From WRGT01 sp964450405 (GTDB lineage: Bacteria; Spirochaetota; UBA4802; UBA5550): a stretch of DNA of 64,000 nucleotides. The stretch is from NCBI GenBank assembly GCA_964450405.1, contig CAYVCQ010000006.1:1-64000 (forward strand). Reading direction: 5' to 3'. Shown here one piece after another: positions 35,124 through 44,295 of this stretch; position 1 is the stretch's first letter, and each line of letters begins with the position of its first letter. Below the pieces are notes generated by a model. It was not told the origin of the DNA. It saw only the letters and a list, made by a program, of their open reading frames with translations, and searched no databases. The position numbers and the translations under genes were made by a program.

Positions 35124-36275
35124 CTATCTCATCATGAAAATAATTCCACCTGTAGTGAACATCACTGCAACGGCAATCCGTCCAAAATATTCATACTTTG
35201 TTTTGTAATAGTTCCACACCCATGCCATGGGGAGCATAAGCAAAATAACTCCTGCAGAAATTATCAGGCATGTTCCAAAACCGAGACTATGCCCACTCAA
35301 TGTGATTATTGACTTTCCCTGCCATAATTCGCGGTGAAGAAACTGCAGGTGCATAAAATATACAGCCAGTGACTCTCTGCTTGGATAAAGTATAACCGGG
35401 GAAATTTCATCTTTCAATGTGCAGTAGTAATAACATACCGTGAGTATGATGAAGACAACGCCGAGTCTTCCAGTGAAAAATAAAATATCAGGCCGCACAT
35501 CGGTTATAAGATTCAGGTAATCTTTCATGTAGATCATCAGCGGTATTGATATGATAGTAATGAGTATGCCGGATATAAATAAGCGCTTAATGAATATATG
35601 CTCTGAGCCATTTTCTTTTGAAATAGTGAAAAACCATGCAGTCACTACACCTGCCGCCATGAATCCGAACCATGGGAAGAGCGGAAAGTTTGTATAATAG
35701 ATCGGAGTAATGTACATCGCCATAAAGAGAGGCATGAACTGCTGGAAATCGATTGTATATATTTTAACAGCGGGAATCACTGCCCCAAGTCCAAGGAATA
35801 CAACAATATATAAAAAAAGTTTGTCGTTTTTAACTGCAAGCCTGAGTATGAAAATCAGAAGTAAACCGAATGCTATACATTGAAGCACATCTACTCCGAG
35901 AAAATTCAGCCAGTGATCCGGAGTTGCAATATTAATACATTTATATTTTGAAAAGAAAGGTATGTGCAGCATGTATCCTAAAAACCAGATTAGCATAATT
36001 CGTCCAATCTGTTTCCAGAAGGCATATTTGAAAGTTCGAAATTCTGCAAGTTTAGATTGAGATGCCAGAATAAATGCAAATCCGGAGATAAAGATAAAGG
36101 CCGGTGCGACAATTCCGTTAATGAAGTTTACAAAATTAAACCATGATTCAGTTCTAAGTGCGGGATGCATCAGAGAGTTGACTACATGCACTTCAATCAT
36201 AACAATCATTGCAAGGCCGCGCATAAGATCGATAAAGTTTAGTCGTGATTTTTTGATATTCTTTATAGTTTTCAT
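35124..36275 (-). CDS. DUF1624/HGSNAT-like membrane acyltransferase
   Basis: A 383-residue polytopic membrane protein with about ten helices. The start RLNFIDLMRGLAMIVMIEVHVVNS has the R..D..RG...M...H pattern of the heparan-alpha-glucosaminide N-acetyltransferase catalytic family (DUF1624). The His is thought to carry acetyl across the membrane from acetyl-CoA to a sugar. The bacterial substrate is unknown; a cell-envelope glycan is plausible. It is divergent from the polysaccharide deacetylase gene, an interesting pairing of opposite chemistries. AAGGA lies about 12 bases before the ATG. Confidence 0.82.
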   Translation of the reverse strand: MKTIKNIKKSRLNFIDLMRGLAMIVMIEVHVVNSLMHPALRTESWFNFVNFINGIVAPAFIFISGFAFILASQSKLAEFRTFKYAFWKQIGRIMLIWFLGYMLHIPFFSKYKCINIATPDHWLNFLGVDVLQCIAFGLLLIFILRLAVKNDKLFLYIVVFLGLGAVIPAVKIYTIDFQQFMPLFMAMYITPIYYTNFPLFPWFGFMAAGVVTAWFFTISKENGSEHIFIKRLFISGILITIISIPLMIYMKDYLNLITDVRPDILFFTGRLGVVFIILTVCYYYCTLKDEISPVILYPSRESLAVYFMHLQFLHRELWQGKSIITLSGHSLGFGTCLIISAGVILLMLPMAWVWNYYKTKYEYFGRIAVAVMFTTGGIIFMMR

Positions 36276-36583
36276 TAATTGATATCTTTTCCTTAAACAT
36301 AAACGTTAGGAGCCTGGTCATTTTTTGTCAAACTATAATCATCGGAGGGCAAGCCTGATGAATGATCAGATACTATCTTTTCCAGTAACTGCTCAAAATT
36401 GCAGGTTATTATGGTTTCATCTGCATCTTAGGCGCGGTGGAAAGTCATGTCATCACCGGAATATGAATACTTGCCTCTTTCTTTATTAGATTTTTGAAAT
36501 AGTTAATGACAGATTATAAGTATTCTAAAAATCTTGAAAACTCTAAAATTTTGATGTCACATATTTCAGTTTGAGGTTGTATT
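36276..36583. other. Divergent intergenic region
   Basis: A 308-base gap between the DUF1624 and deacetylase genes. On the minus strand TTGACA (36331-36326) followed 17 bases on by TAACGT could drive the acyltransferase gene, with a weak -10. No small gene or strong repeat is seen. Confidence 0.35.
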
Positions 36584-37453
36584 TTGAATAATCGTAAAGT
36601 CTGTTATATACTAATTGCTTTTGTTATTGCCGGAGTAGCAGTGTCTGCTGATCCGATTAATGCACGAGTTGAATCGGATGCATATCCGAAGGGTTTTTAC
36701 AGTGGTGATAGTCTTCCTGAGAAATCGGCATATCTCACTTTTGATGACGGCCCTTCAGATTGGACAGAATCTATACTCGATATACTGAAACAGGAAGATG
36801 TGAAGGCGACATTTTTTATCAGCGCATACTGGAACAACAGAAAGATGATAGGCCGCAATTCTTTCCAGAAACAGAAGAAAGCACTACAGCGAATGGTAAA
36901 AGAGGGTCATGTTATAGGGAGTCATACATCGCATCATAAAGTACTTACTGTGTTAACCCCGGCCGAGATCAGATATCAGTTTAGCTATAATCAGGATCTT
37001 CTGAATAAAGTTCTTGGTGAAGATTCTCCGGTTATGACAATCATACGCCTCCCGCTTGGGCGTCCATGGTCTAACAGGTCTTCGCTAAACAAAAAAAAAT
37101 ATGTCGGCAGTATTATAAGTAAAATAGGAATTGTTGCCATGTGGTCGAGGAAGTTCGATTCTACAGATTCCTGGGATTGGGCAAAGGGTGAATGGTACAG
37201 GTCGAGCTCGAGAGTTGATGAAAAAAATCCATCTTTCATTCACAAAAGAGAGAGAATATATAATAGGATCGCAGCAAATGCCGATGGTAAAGGGATGATT
37301 ATACTGATGCATGATACGCATCTCGCTACACGCGATGTACTCCCGTCGGTAATAAAAGAATTGAAAAGAAAGGGATATAAGTTTTATACTATGGAGGATT
37401 TCGTAGTATGGAAGTACGGGAAAAGCAGTAGAGAGATTCTCGGAGTGAAATAA
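36584..37453 (+). CDS. Polysaccharide deacetylase (NodB domain), exported
   Basis: A 289-residue exported enzyme of carbohydrate esterase family 4, which removes N- or O-acetyl groups from peptidoglycan or polysaccharide. The signal peptide (about 1-22) is followed by the NodB domain. Motif 1 is LTFDDGPS with catalytic base and metal Asp; motif 2 is IGSHTSHH with metal His residues; the late motif IILMHDTH holds the catalytic His. The start is TTG at 36584, supported by GAGG 7 bases upstream. Metal ligands are intact, so activity is expected. Confidence 0.92.
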   Translation: MNNRKVCYILIAFVIAGVAVSADPINARVESDAYPKGFYSGDSLPEKSAYLTFDDGPSDWTESILDILKQEDVKATFFISAYWNNRKMIGRNSFQKQKKALQRMVKEGHVIGSHTSHHKVLTVLTPAEIRYQFSYNQDLLNKVLGEDSPVMTIIRLPLGRPWSNRSSLNKKKYVGSIISKIGIVAMWSRKFDSTDSWDWAKGEWYRSSSRVDEKNPSFIHKRERIYNRIAANADGKGMIILMHDTHLATRDVLPSVIKELKRKGYKFYTMEDFVVWKYGKSSREILGVK

Positions 37454-37486
37454 TAAATATAATGGTCAGAGCATAAAATAAAATCT

Positions 37487-38962
37487 ATGGAATCTATGAA
37501 ATTAAAAGAAGAAAAAATATATAAAATACTGCATGAAACATTCGGTGCTGACGAATTCAGGCCGTCACAGAAGGAGATAATTCTCCGGACCCTCGAAGGT
37601 GAGCATTCGCTTGTTTTAATGCCCACAGGGATGGGGAAATCATTATGCTACCAGCTTCCGGCACTTGTGTTTAACGGGCTCACAATAGTAATCTCTCCCC
37701 TTATTGCACTGATGAAGGATCAGGTGGACCAGCTGGTTAAACTTGGAATTGATGCATCATTTGTGAACTCTTCACTTGGAAAGGGAGAGAGAGAAACACG
37801 CTACAGCAACATCAGGCATGGAAAATATAAAATATTGTATGTCTCGCCGGAACGCTTCAGGAAGAAGGGGTTTCTTGACGCGATAAGTCATCGTGAGATT
37901 TCACTTCTTGCTCTTGATGAAGCGCACTGTGTAAGTCAGTGGGGGAACGATTTCCGTCCCGACTACTCCCGGATATGGGAGTTCCGTAAAATCATAGGTG
38001 ATCCGGCAACAATTGCTCTTACCGCCACTGCAACCGTCGATGTTCAGCGGGATATTATTGAGAAGAGCGGTATCCCGGAAACTGATGTTGCAATATTCAA
38101 TGAAGGTATATGCAGGCCTAATCTTTCGCTGGAAGTCTTTGACGTAATTGATGAAGAGGAGAAATACAACATTATTCTTGAACAGATAAAAGAATGCAGC
38201 GGTACAATCGTAGTATATTTCAGTCTTATTAAAAGTATTGAACGATTTGCCGAATGGCTTGATATGAAAAAAATCAGGTACTCCATCTATCACGGGAGAC
38301 TTGCAACAGATAAAAGGAAAAGAATTCAGCGTGAGTTCATGGAAGCAAAGAAAACTCTTATGCTGGCAACAAACGCATTCGGCATGGGAATCGACAAGCC
38401 CGATATCCGGATGATAATCCACGCGGAGATTCCAGACTCAATCGAATCATATTATCAGGAGATCGGAAGGGGAGGGCGCGATGGAAAGGCGACAAAGTGT
38501 ATACTTCTCTATGGTCAGGATGATTTAGCTGTACAGATAAGTTTTCTCCAGTGGAAAAATCCCGATGTAATATTTATTAAAAATGTTTATACACTCCTTA
38601 AATCATTGGGCGAGCATGTAAATTCATACGATTACGAGGATCTGCAGGAGAAAGTGGTACATAAGCAACGGGATGACCACCGTCTCCAGACAGTGCTGAA
38701 TCTTTTTGATATGTATGGAGTCACCGAAGGAACAATTGAGTCTAAAAATCTCAAACTTAAAGCTGAGGTACCGACTGAGTATCTTGAAGAATCATTTATA
38801 AGATCCAAAATGGAAAGAGACCGGCAAAGACTTATCGATATGATGAACTATGCAAAGAGCAGTGAATGCAGAAGAGATTTGATCTATAAATATTTCGGCA
38901 TGGGACTTAAAGAGTGCGGTAACTGCGATAATTGCCGTGTGAAAGAGTCCTCGCACATTTAG
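37487..38962 (+). CDS. recQ: RecQ-family ATP-dependent DNA helicase (short form)
   Basis: A 491-residue superfamily 2 helicase. Motif 0 FRPSQKEIILRTLEG, Walker A PTGMGKSLCYQLPAL, motif II DEAHCVSQWG, and motif VI YYQEIGRGGRDGK are all intact. The zinc module at the end has four cysteines (ECRRDLIYKYF, CGNCDNC). The protein stops right after it, so the winged-helix and HRDC domains of full RecQ are absent, as in short RecQ/RecS-like enzymes. It acts in recombination and repair. No clear ribosome site precedes 37487; ATG 37496 is an alternative. A palindromic repeat follows 10 bases after the stop. Confidence 0.93.
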   Translation: MESMKLKEEKIYKILHETFGADEFRPSQKEIILRTLEGEHSLVLMPTGMGKSLCYQLPALVFNGLTIVISPLIALMKDQVDQLVKLGIDASFVNSSLGKGERETRYSNIRHGKYKILYVSPERFRKKGFLDAISHREISLLALDEAHCVSQWGNDFRPDYSRIWEFRKIIGDPATIALTATATVDVQRDIIEKSGIPETDVAIFNEGICRPNLSLEVFDVIDEEEKYNIILEQIKECSGTIVVYFSLIKSIERFAEWLDMKKIRYSIYHGRLATDKRKRIQREFMEAKKTLMLATNAFGMGIDKPDIRMIIHAEIPDSIESYYQEIGRGGRDGKATKCILLYGQDDLAVQISFLQWKNPDVIFIKNVYTLLKSLGEHVNSYDYEDLQEKVVHKQRDDHRLQTVLNLFDMYGVTEGTIESKNLKLKAEVPTEYLEESFIRSKMERDRQRLIDMMNYAKSSECRRDLIYKYFGMGLKECGNCDNCRVKESSHI

Positions 38963-38972
38963 TAACTGTTGC

Positions 38973-39091
38973 GCCCCCTCTGGCCTTTGGCCATCTCCCC
39001 CTTGGTGAAAAGGTGGAGAGAAAATACAAAATATTCCGTACACTCCTTTCTCCCATTCATGGGGAAAGGTGCCCGTAGGGCGGAAAGGGGC
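38973..39091. repeat. Palindromic MITE-like element, family A copy 2
   Basis: A 119-bp element related to that at 20472-20611. Its right arm (CCCATTCATGGGGAAAGGTG onward) is the reverse complement of the first copy's left arm, including GCCCGTAGGGCGG. Its left arm carries the different small palindrome TGGCCTTTGGCCA. It lies between recQ and the convergent TetR gene. Confidence 0.75.
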
Positions 39092-39139
39092 GGAGAATTT
39101 TATTAAAACTATGTATTCAATTTTCCTGAAAATCGCCAG

Positions 39140-39757
39140 CTACTTATATATTCCCGTCTTCAATACCGACAGATAAAAATCCCAGTTATCGATGTATGCA
39201 GATTTCAGTTTTTTTACATTTTTATTTTTCTTTAAAGCATGTAGAAAATCATCCCTTGTTTTTGCCAGAAGCCAGATCAGAAGATCAATAAGTCTTTCTC
39301 TATCATACTGCAGAGAGTCACTACGAATACTTCCAAAAATATTCAGAAACTGCTTCATAAATATTTTTTTTATTTTATTCTCAAGAGCCTGGTCATTGAT
39401 TCTATATGTATTTGCAATAAAGCGGACATAATCAGGATTTTTAATGTAAAAATCTATTGCGATTGAAGATACAAGCCGGAATCTTTCAAGAATATCATCG
39501 GGAAGTTCACCTGATTCATTTTTTAAACCGGTTCTTATAAATCCATAAAGTTCTCTATAGGTATGTTCTGTAATAAAAATGAAAAGTTCCTCTTTTGATG
39601 AAATATATTCATAGAGTCCCCCTTTAGATATTCCTGCCCCCTTTACAATTCTATCCGTTGAGCTTTTCTCATATCCATTGGAGGCAAACTCATCAATACA
39701 GGCATTTATTATTATATCTCTCTTTGATTCATGAATGTTAAAAAATGCAGGTTTCAT
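39140..39757 (-). CDS. TetR/AcrR-family transcriptional regulator
   Basis: A 205-residue repressor-type regulator. The N-terminal helix-turn-helix (about 8-55) shows the family pattern IINACIDEFASNGYEKSSTDRIVKGAGISKGGLYEY, broken here only by length. The C-terminal ligand domain (about 75-200) is variable and gives no effector clue. GGGGAGAG lies 7 bases before the ATG. It is monocistronic and does not face an obvious target gene; the nearest divergent gene starts 450 bases away. Confidence 0.9.
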   Translation of the reverse strand: MKPAFFNIHESKRDIIINACIDEFASNGYEKSSTDRIVKGAGISKGGLYEYISSKEELFIFITEHTYRELYGFIRTGLKNESGELPDDILERFRLVSSIAIDFYIKNPDYVRFIANTYRINDQALENKIKKIFMKQFLNIFGSIRSDSLQYDRERLIDLLIWLLAKTRDDFLHALKKNKNVKKLKSAYIDNWDFYLSVLKTGIYK

Positions 39758-40207
39758 AAAGCACTCTCCCCAGATGTACTATTGATGATGGATTTAAACT
39801 ATATATTAATAAGATTATTTAGTCTATTTGATTTTGACATGCACTTTTGTCAAGATGCTTGTAAATGTATAAAAAAATGATGAATATATCAACACAAAAA
39901 GAACTATTTGTTTAATAATTAAGTATGCTCTGACCCTAATTCATAATGTTTTTTGTTAATTCCAATTTTCTCTTGGAAAATTCTTTTTGAAATTGGTTTT
40001 TTGCAAAATAAACAGTTAGCAAAGTGTTTAGATTTTTTCCTGACATTTTAATATACAATATTCAGATATAATGCTGAATAAATTGCTCTTTTTCAAAAAA
40101 AAAATTGACACTAACAACCTGCCTAGGCTAAAAATGCTCCATTGCGTTGCACTTTATAAGATTCTATATTGATTTCATCCTTCATCAAATTCCGAAGAGG
40201 TTTAGCT
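39758..40207. other. Intergenic region before the polysaccharide locus
   Basis: A 450-base AT-rich gap. It holds one copy of the ATGCTCTGACCC motif (39925-39936) and a candidate promoter (40105-40133). No gene is seen. Confidence 0.4.
40105..40133 (+). promoter_or_regulatory. Candidate promoter of the polysaccharide initiation genes
   Basis: TTGACA (40105-40110) is followed after 17 bases by CTAAAA, a poor -10. GCCTAGGC, a perfect 8-base palindrome, overlaps the end of the spacer and could bind a regulator. Confidence 0.4.
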
Positions 40208-41653
40208 GTGCAGTATCAGAAATCGAAGAAAAAAAAGTTTGTTGAGCGAACACATCTTGTTCTGGATGTTCTGATTGCAGGAGGATCTTTTGTAGCAGCC
40301 TATTTTTTAAAAAAATATTTTCTTCCTGAGGGGCTTGCCGGTTTAAGTATTGATCCTAACTATTATCTATTTCTGATTCAGATAATGATAGCGTGGATAA
40401 TTGCAGATATGATGTTTAATCCTTACAAATCATTTTTCAGAAAAGGATACTATAGAATAGTTGTTGATAACCTTAAAATGATATCAGCGGTTGTAATAAT
40501 GCTGATAATCTCAGACTTCATTTTTAAAACTGATACCAGCCGTTTACTATTGACCTTGTTCTTTTTTATCAGTTTTTTTCTTCTGTTTACAAGTAAAATT
40601 ATCCTCCTCTATCTTTATAAAAATCATTTAAAGAAAGAATTAAACAAGATGAGTGTTCTCATCGTAGGGACTAAAGCAAGGGCCAGACAGGTGATAGAAC
40701 ATATTCATGATTACAAGGATAATTATATAATTATCGGCTGTCTCGACACAGAGAAGGGACACTTAGGTCAGGAAGTGAAAAACGGGGTAAAGGTTATCGG
40801 ATCCCTTGAAGATCTCAAGGAGGTTGTATCCGGAACCATTGTGGATGAAGTGATATTTGCGATGCCCCTTCAAAAGATCGATGCCATCGATACGTATATT
40901 CTTATTATTGAGATGATGGGTATTACCGTACGAATATTTCCAGACTGGTATATACACTCAACAATTTTTCAGCCTGGTATATCGAAAGTATGTTTTGATA
41001 ATTTCAGAGGGTTGCCCAATATGCTTCTAACTGCCACCAGCCAGAATCATATGAGTCTACTGATAAAATCTTCAATTGATATCTTTACTGCATTTATACT
41101 TCTCATTCTTTTATTTCCATTATTTGTTGTTACTGGAATACTCATAAAAATTTTGTCAAAAGGACCCGTTTTTTTCAAGCAGGATCGCATGGGTCTTAAC
41201 GGAAGAAAATTTATGATGTACAAATTCAGAACAATGGTTGTTGACGCCGAAGAGAGGCTAAAGGAGCTTGTTCAGCATAATGAGGCTGACGGGCCGGCAT
41301 TTAAAATAACAAATGATCCCAGAATAATACCATATATAGGTAGTTTTCTCAGAAAATCAAGCATAGATGAATTACCGCAGTTAATAAATGTACTTAGAGG
41401 GAATATGAGTCTTGTCGGTCCTCGCCCGCCGCTTCCAGCAGAGGTTGAAAAATACAACCTCTGGCAAAGAAGAAGATTATCAATGAAACCCGGGCTCACC
41501 TGCCTCTGGCAGATAAAGCCGAATAGAAATGATATCTCATTTAATGAATGGATGGCGCTTGATCTGCATTATATAGACAAATGGTCTCTGGGACTTGACT
41601 TTTCAATTATTTTTCAGACAGCTCTTGTTGTTTTTGGCGGACAGGGGAGATAA
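40208..41653 (+). CDS. Polyprenyl-phosphate sugar-1-phosphate transferase (WbaP/CpsE-like)
   Basis: A 481-residue initiating enzyme for surface polysaccharide: it moves a sugar-1-phosphate from a nucleotide sugar onto undecaprenyl phosphate in the inner membrane. GTG 40208 is chosen because GAAGAGG lies 7 bases upstream; TTG 40169 lacks one. Four N-terminal helices (about 20-135), a CoA-binding-like domain (about 145-260) and a last helix (about 285-310) precede the catalytic part with PVFFKQDRMGLNGRKF, YKFRTM, SFLRKSSIDELPQL, SLVGPRPPLP and KPGLTCLWQ. It heads a group with MORN and SGNH-like lipoproteins. Confidence 0.93.
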   Translation: MQYQKSKKKKFVERTHLVLDVLIAGGSFVAAYFLKKYFLPEGLAGLSIDPNYYLFLIQIMIAWIIADMMFNPYKSFFRKGYYRIVVDNLKMISAVVIMLIISDFIFKTDTSRLLLTLFFFISFFLLFTSKIILLYLYKNHLKKELNKMSVLIVGTKARARQVIEHIHDYKDNYIIIGCLDTEKGHLGQEVKNGVKVIGSLEDLKEVVSGTIVDEVIFAMPLQKIDAIDTYILIIEMMGITVRIFPDWYIHSTIFQPGISKVCFDNFRGLPNMLLTATSQNHMSLLIKSSIDIFTAFILLILLFPLFVVTGILIKILSKGPVFFKQDRMGLNGRKFMMYKFRTMVVDAEERLKELVQHNEADGPAFKITNDPRIIPYIGSFLRKSSIDELPQLINVLRGNMSLVGPRPPLPAEVEKYNLWQRRRLSMKPGLTCLWQIKPNRNDISFNEWMALDLHYIDKWSLGLDFSIIFQTALVVFGGQGR

Positions 41654-41661
41654 GACAAACG

Positions 41662-43230
41662 ATGCGCACATCTCATTTAATAATTATATCCTTTGTTCTT
41701 ATGCTTTCCTCGTGCGCCGGCAGCCGGTATATCGGCGAATATGACGGCGGCAGAATGCATGGGAAGGGTTATCTGATTTACGAAAATGGCAATAAATATT
41801 GGGGACAGTTTAAAAACGATAAGCGTCATGGTGCTGGTGTTTTTATCCTTGGAAGAGATTCCAAATGGGCTGGAAATAAATACGTCGGTCAGTGGGTCGA
41901 TGATTTGCGACAGGGACATGGAACTTATATTTTTGCAGACGGGACCGAGTACAAAGGTGAGTGGCAGGCTAACCTGATGCATGGCCCGGGAACTATAAAG
42001 TATTTTGACGGAGCAGTTTTTACCGGAGAATGGCGTAACGGATGGAAATATAAAGGCAAGTACACCATGGGAAAAGATACTCAGTGGGCCGGTAACAGCT
42101 ATGAAGGTGAATGGAAAAACGACATGATGGATGGAGAGGGGAAATATACCTATTCAAACGGTAATGTTTATTCCGGTATGTGGAAAGAAGGAAAAATGAA
42201 CGGTACCGGTACACTGAAATATGCCAATGGCGACAGTTATGCAGGTGAGTTTGAAAACGATAAAATGCATGGAACGGGTACTTATCTTTATGCAAAAGGG
42301 CGGAAGTACATTGGTCAGTGGAAAAACGATGATATGAACGGCATAGGGACAATGATATATCCTAATGGTGACAAATACACCGGAGAATGGCTTGATGGGC
42401 TTATGCATGGGAAAGGAGAGCTTGCTCTAGCGAAGGGTAAAATTGAAGCTGGTGAATGGAGACAGGGCGTTAAAATTACTGCGCAGCAAATTGCCGTGGA
42501 TAAAGATGCCGGTAAATGGAAAACCGGTGTGCATGAATTTGAATTTCCTAATGGTGATAAATATAATGGTGAGTGGAAGAATGGTAAAATGAATGGTATT
42601 GGAACTATGCAGTATCTGAATAGCGATACCTATACAGGGAAATGGGAAAACGGAAAAAGAGAGGGAACGGGAACGCTGGTACTCGGGCCCAAATCAAATT
42701 GGCCCGGGAATAAGTTAACCGGCGAATGGAAAAATGACAAAATGCTGATTGCAGCAGATAAAGATCCCGAACAATGGGGTGACGGATTCCATGAATTCGA
42801 ATTTGATAACGGCGATAAATATGCCGGAGACTGGAAAGACGGCAAAATGCATGGTACCGGAACAATGACGTATGCTAATAGTGACTCTTATACCGGCGAG
42901 TGGAAAAAAGGTAAGAGAGAGGGAAAGGGGACGCATGTTCTCGGCCGCCAGTCGAAATGGGCCGGCAATAAGTATACAGGTGACTGGAAAGATGATAAAA
43001 TGCAGGGAGTCGGGATCTATTACTTTTCCAATGGCAACAAGTATGAAGGGGAATGGAAGGATAATAATATGAGTGGCCGGGGTATTTTATATTACTCCAA
43101 TAACGATAAATATGAAGGTGAGTGGAAAAACGGCAACAAACACGGGGAAGGGACGTATTACCATTACCTCAACGGAAATGCCGATACCGGCAAGTGGGAA
43201 TTTGATATGTTTATTGCTGATAACAAATAA
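41662..43230 (+). CDS. MORN-repeat lipoprotein
   Basis: A 522-residue lipoprotein built almost wholly of about twenty MORN repeats (Y.GEWK.G.M.G.GT..Y.NGD pattern, about 23 residues each). The signal peptide ends in the lipobox LSSC. Some repeat pairs are separated by inserts that recur, such as DKDAGKWKTG/DKDPEQWGDG and RDSKWAGNKY/RQSKWAGNKY, showing internal duplication. MORN repeats form beta-hairpin rods used as scaffolds or lipid-binding surfaces. It begins 8 bases after the sugar transferase stop, so it is likely co-transcribed and may act in polysaccharide anchoring or assembly (inference). Confidence 0.9.
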   Translation: MRTSHLIIISFVLMLSSCAGSRYIGEYDGGRMHGKGYLIYENGNKYWGQFKNDKRHGAGVFILGRDSKWAGNKYVGQWVDDLRQGHGTYIFADGTEYKGEWQANLMHGPGTIKYFDGAVFTGEWRNGWKYKGKYTMGKDTQWAGNSYEGEWKNDMMDGEGKYTYSNGNVYSGMWKEGKMNGTGTLKYANGDSYAGEFENDKMHGTGTYLYAKGRKYIGQWKNDDMNGIGTMIYPNGDKYTGEWLDGLMHGKGELALAKGKIEAGEWRQGVKITAQQIAVDKDAGKWKTGVHEFEFPNGDKYNGEWKNGKMNGIGTMQYLNSDTYTGKWENGKREGTGTLVLGPKSNWPGNKLTGEWKNDKMLIAADKDPEQWGDGFHEFEFDNGDKYAGDWKDGKMHGTGTMTYANSDSYTGEWKKGKREGKGTHVLGRQSKWAGNKYTGDWKDDKMQGVGIYYFSNGNKYEGEWKDNNMSGRGILYYSNNDKYEGEWKNGNKHGEGTYYHYLNGNADTGKWEFDMFIADNK

Positions 43231-43262
43231 GAAAAATATAAAAGATGGCAGAGGTTTAACAG

Positions 43263-44084
43263 ATGAAAATTTATTTACCATTGTTGTTTCTGATTTTAAT
43301 TTCGTGCACGCAAGAGGAGAATATTTCAAATATGAACAGTAAAAATGTAAAAGCACAAATTAATGTTGCGGATTTAAAAAAGATCGCAGCGAAAAAAATA
43401 TATTTCGGGCATCAGTCGGTTGGATATAATATAATGGATGCAATAACAACTTTAAATTTTTCTGATTCGGGTTTGATAATTAAAGAGACTGCAAATTCTG
43501 ATGATTTTAAAAAACCTGTTTTCGCTCACTCGCAAAATGGTGAAAACTTCAAACCTGAAACAAAGATATTATCATTCGTTGAGAAAATGAATTCAGGACT
43601 TGGCGATAAAGTAGATTTTGCATTCTTTAAATTTTGCTATGTTGACATCAATGCTGGAACTGATGTCAATAAATTATTCGCCGAATATAAGAATGCAATG
43701 GATATGCTTATTAAAAAATATCCAAAGACCATATTTCTGCATGTTACTGCCCCCTTGACATCTGAGAACAGCAGCAGTTTGAAGGAAAATTTAAAGACTT
43801 TTGTAAAAAAAGTAATGGGGAAGAAAACAGGGGATGTATATGATAATTTAAAACGCATGGATTTTAATGTGCTTCTAAGAAAAGAATATGGGGCGAAAGT
43901 TTTTGATCTTGCCTCAGTGTCGTCATCTGATTATTCCGGAAAAGAGATGTTGAGTAATAAAGGTGGAGTTAAGCATCAGGCGCTTCTGGCTCAATACACA
44001 AATGACGGAGGTCATTTGAACCGTGAAGGTGGAGAGAATGTTGTGTCCAGGCTTGTTGGTTTTATTGGGAATCAGATAAAATGA
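43263..44084 (+). CDS. Lipoprotein with SGNH-hydrolase-like features
   Basis: A 273-residue lipoprotein; the signal peptide ends LISC at about residue 16. IYFGHQSVGYNIMDAI near the start and the late GGHLNREGG resemble blocks of a bacterial SGNH/GDSL-like hydrolase family, where Ser and the final His would be catalytic. If active it could remove acyl groups from the glycan made by this locus (inference). AGAGG lies 7 bases before the ATG, and the gene follows the MORN gene by 32 bases. A strong hairpin terminator lies 65 bases downstream. Confidence 0.65.
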   Translation: MKIYLPLLFLILISCTQEENISNMNSKNVKAQINVADLKKIAAKKIYFGHQSVGYNIMDAITTLNFSDSGLIIKETANSDDFKKPVFAHSQNGENFKPETKILSFVEKMNSGLGDKVDFAFFKFCYVDINAGTDVNKLFAEYKNAMDMLIKKYPKTIFLHVTAPLTSENSSSLKENLKTFVKKVMGKKTGDVYDNLKRMDFNVLLRKEYGAKVFDLASVSSSDYSGKEMLSNKGGVKHQALLAQYTNDGGHLNREGGENVVSRLVGFIGNQIK

Positions 44085-44148
44085 GCTGCAATAATCCTGG
44101 TTAATTGATGATTGTCTATAAGTAAATTTTTTTAACGTAGAAGATAAT

Positions 44149-44182
44149 AGCTGTTATATGACTTATAACAGCTGTTGTTTTT
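44149..44182 (+). terminator. Intrinsic terminator after the SGNH-like gene
   Basis: AGCTGTTATA (44149-44158) and TATAACAGCT (44164-44173) form a perfect 10-bp stem with a 5-base loop, followed by GTTGTTTTT. It would end the unit that starts with the sugar transferase. Confidence 0.65.
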
Positions 44183-44295
44183 CGGAAATTATAATTTGAC
44201 TTTTTATTAATGTTTAAATATTTATACAGATATCTATTTAAACATTGACTGCTGTTGATTTTCAAAAATTTATCAAAACGAAAGGATCTGCCTAA

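Noticed and set aside
20472..39091. Insertion sequences encoded in the repeats
   Set aside because: None of the palindromic elements contains an ORF long enough for a transposase.
41662..43230. MORN repeats as a CRISPR-like or tandem DNA array
   Set aside because: The periodicity follows an intact reading frame with varied codons; it is protein-level repetition.
42020..43356. Several antisense ORFs across the MORN gene
   Set aside because: They are by-products of the repetitive, stop-poor MORN coding sequence in other frames.
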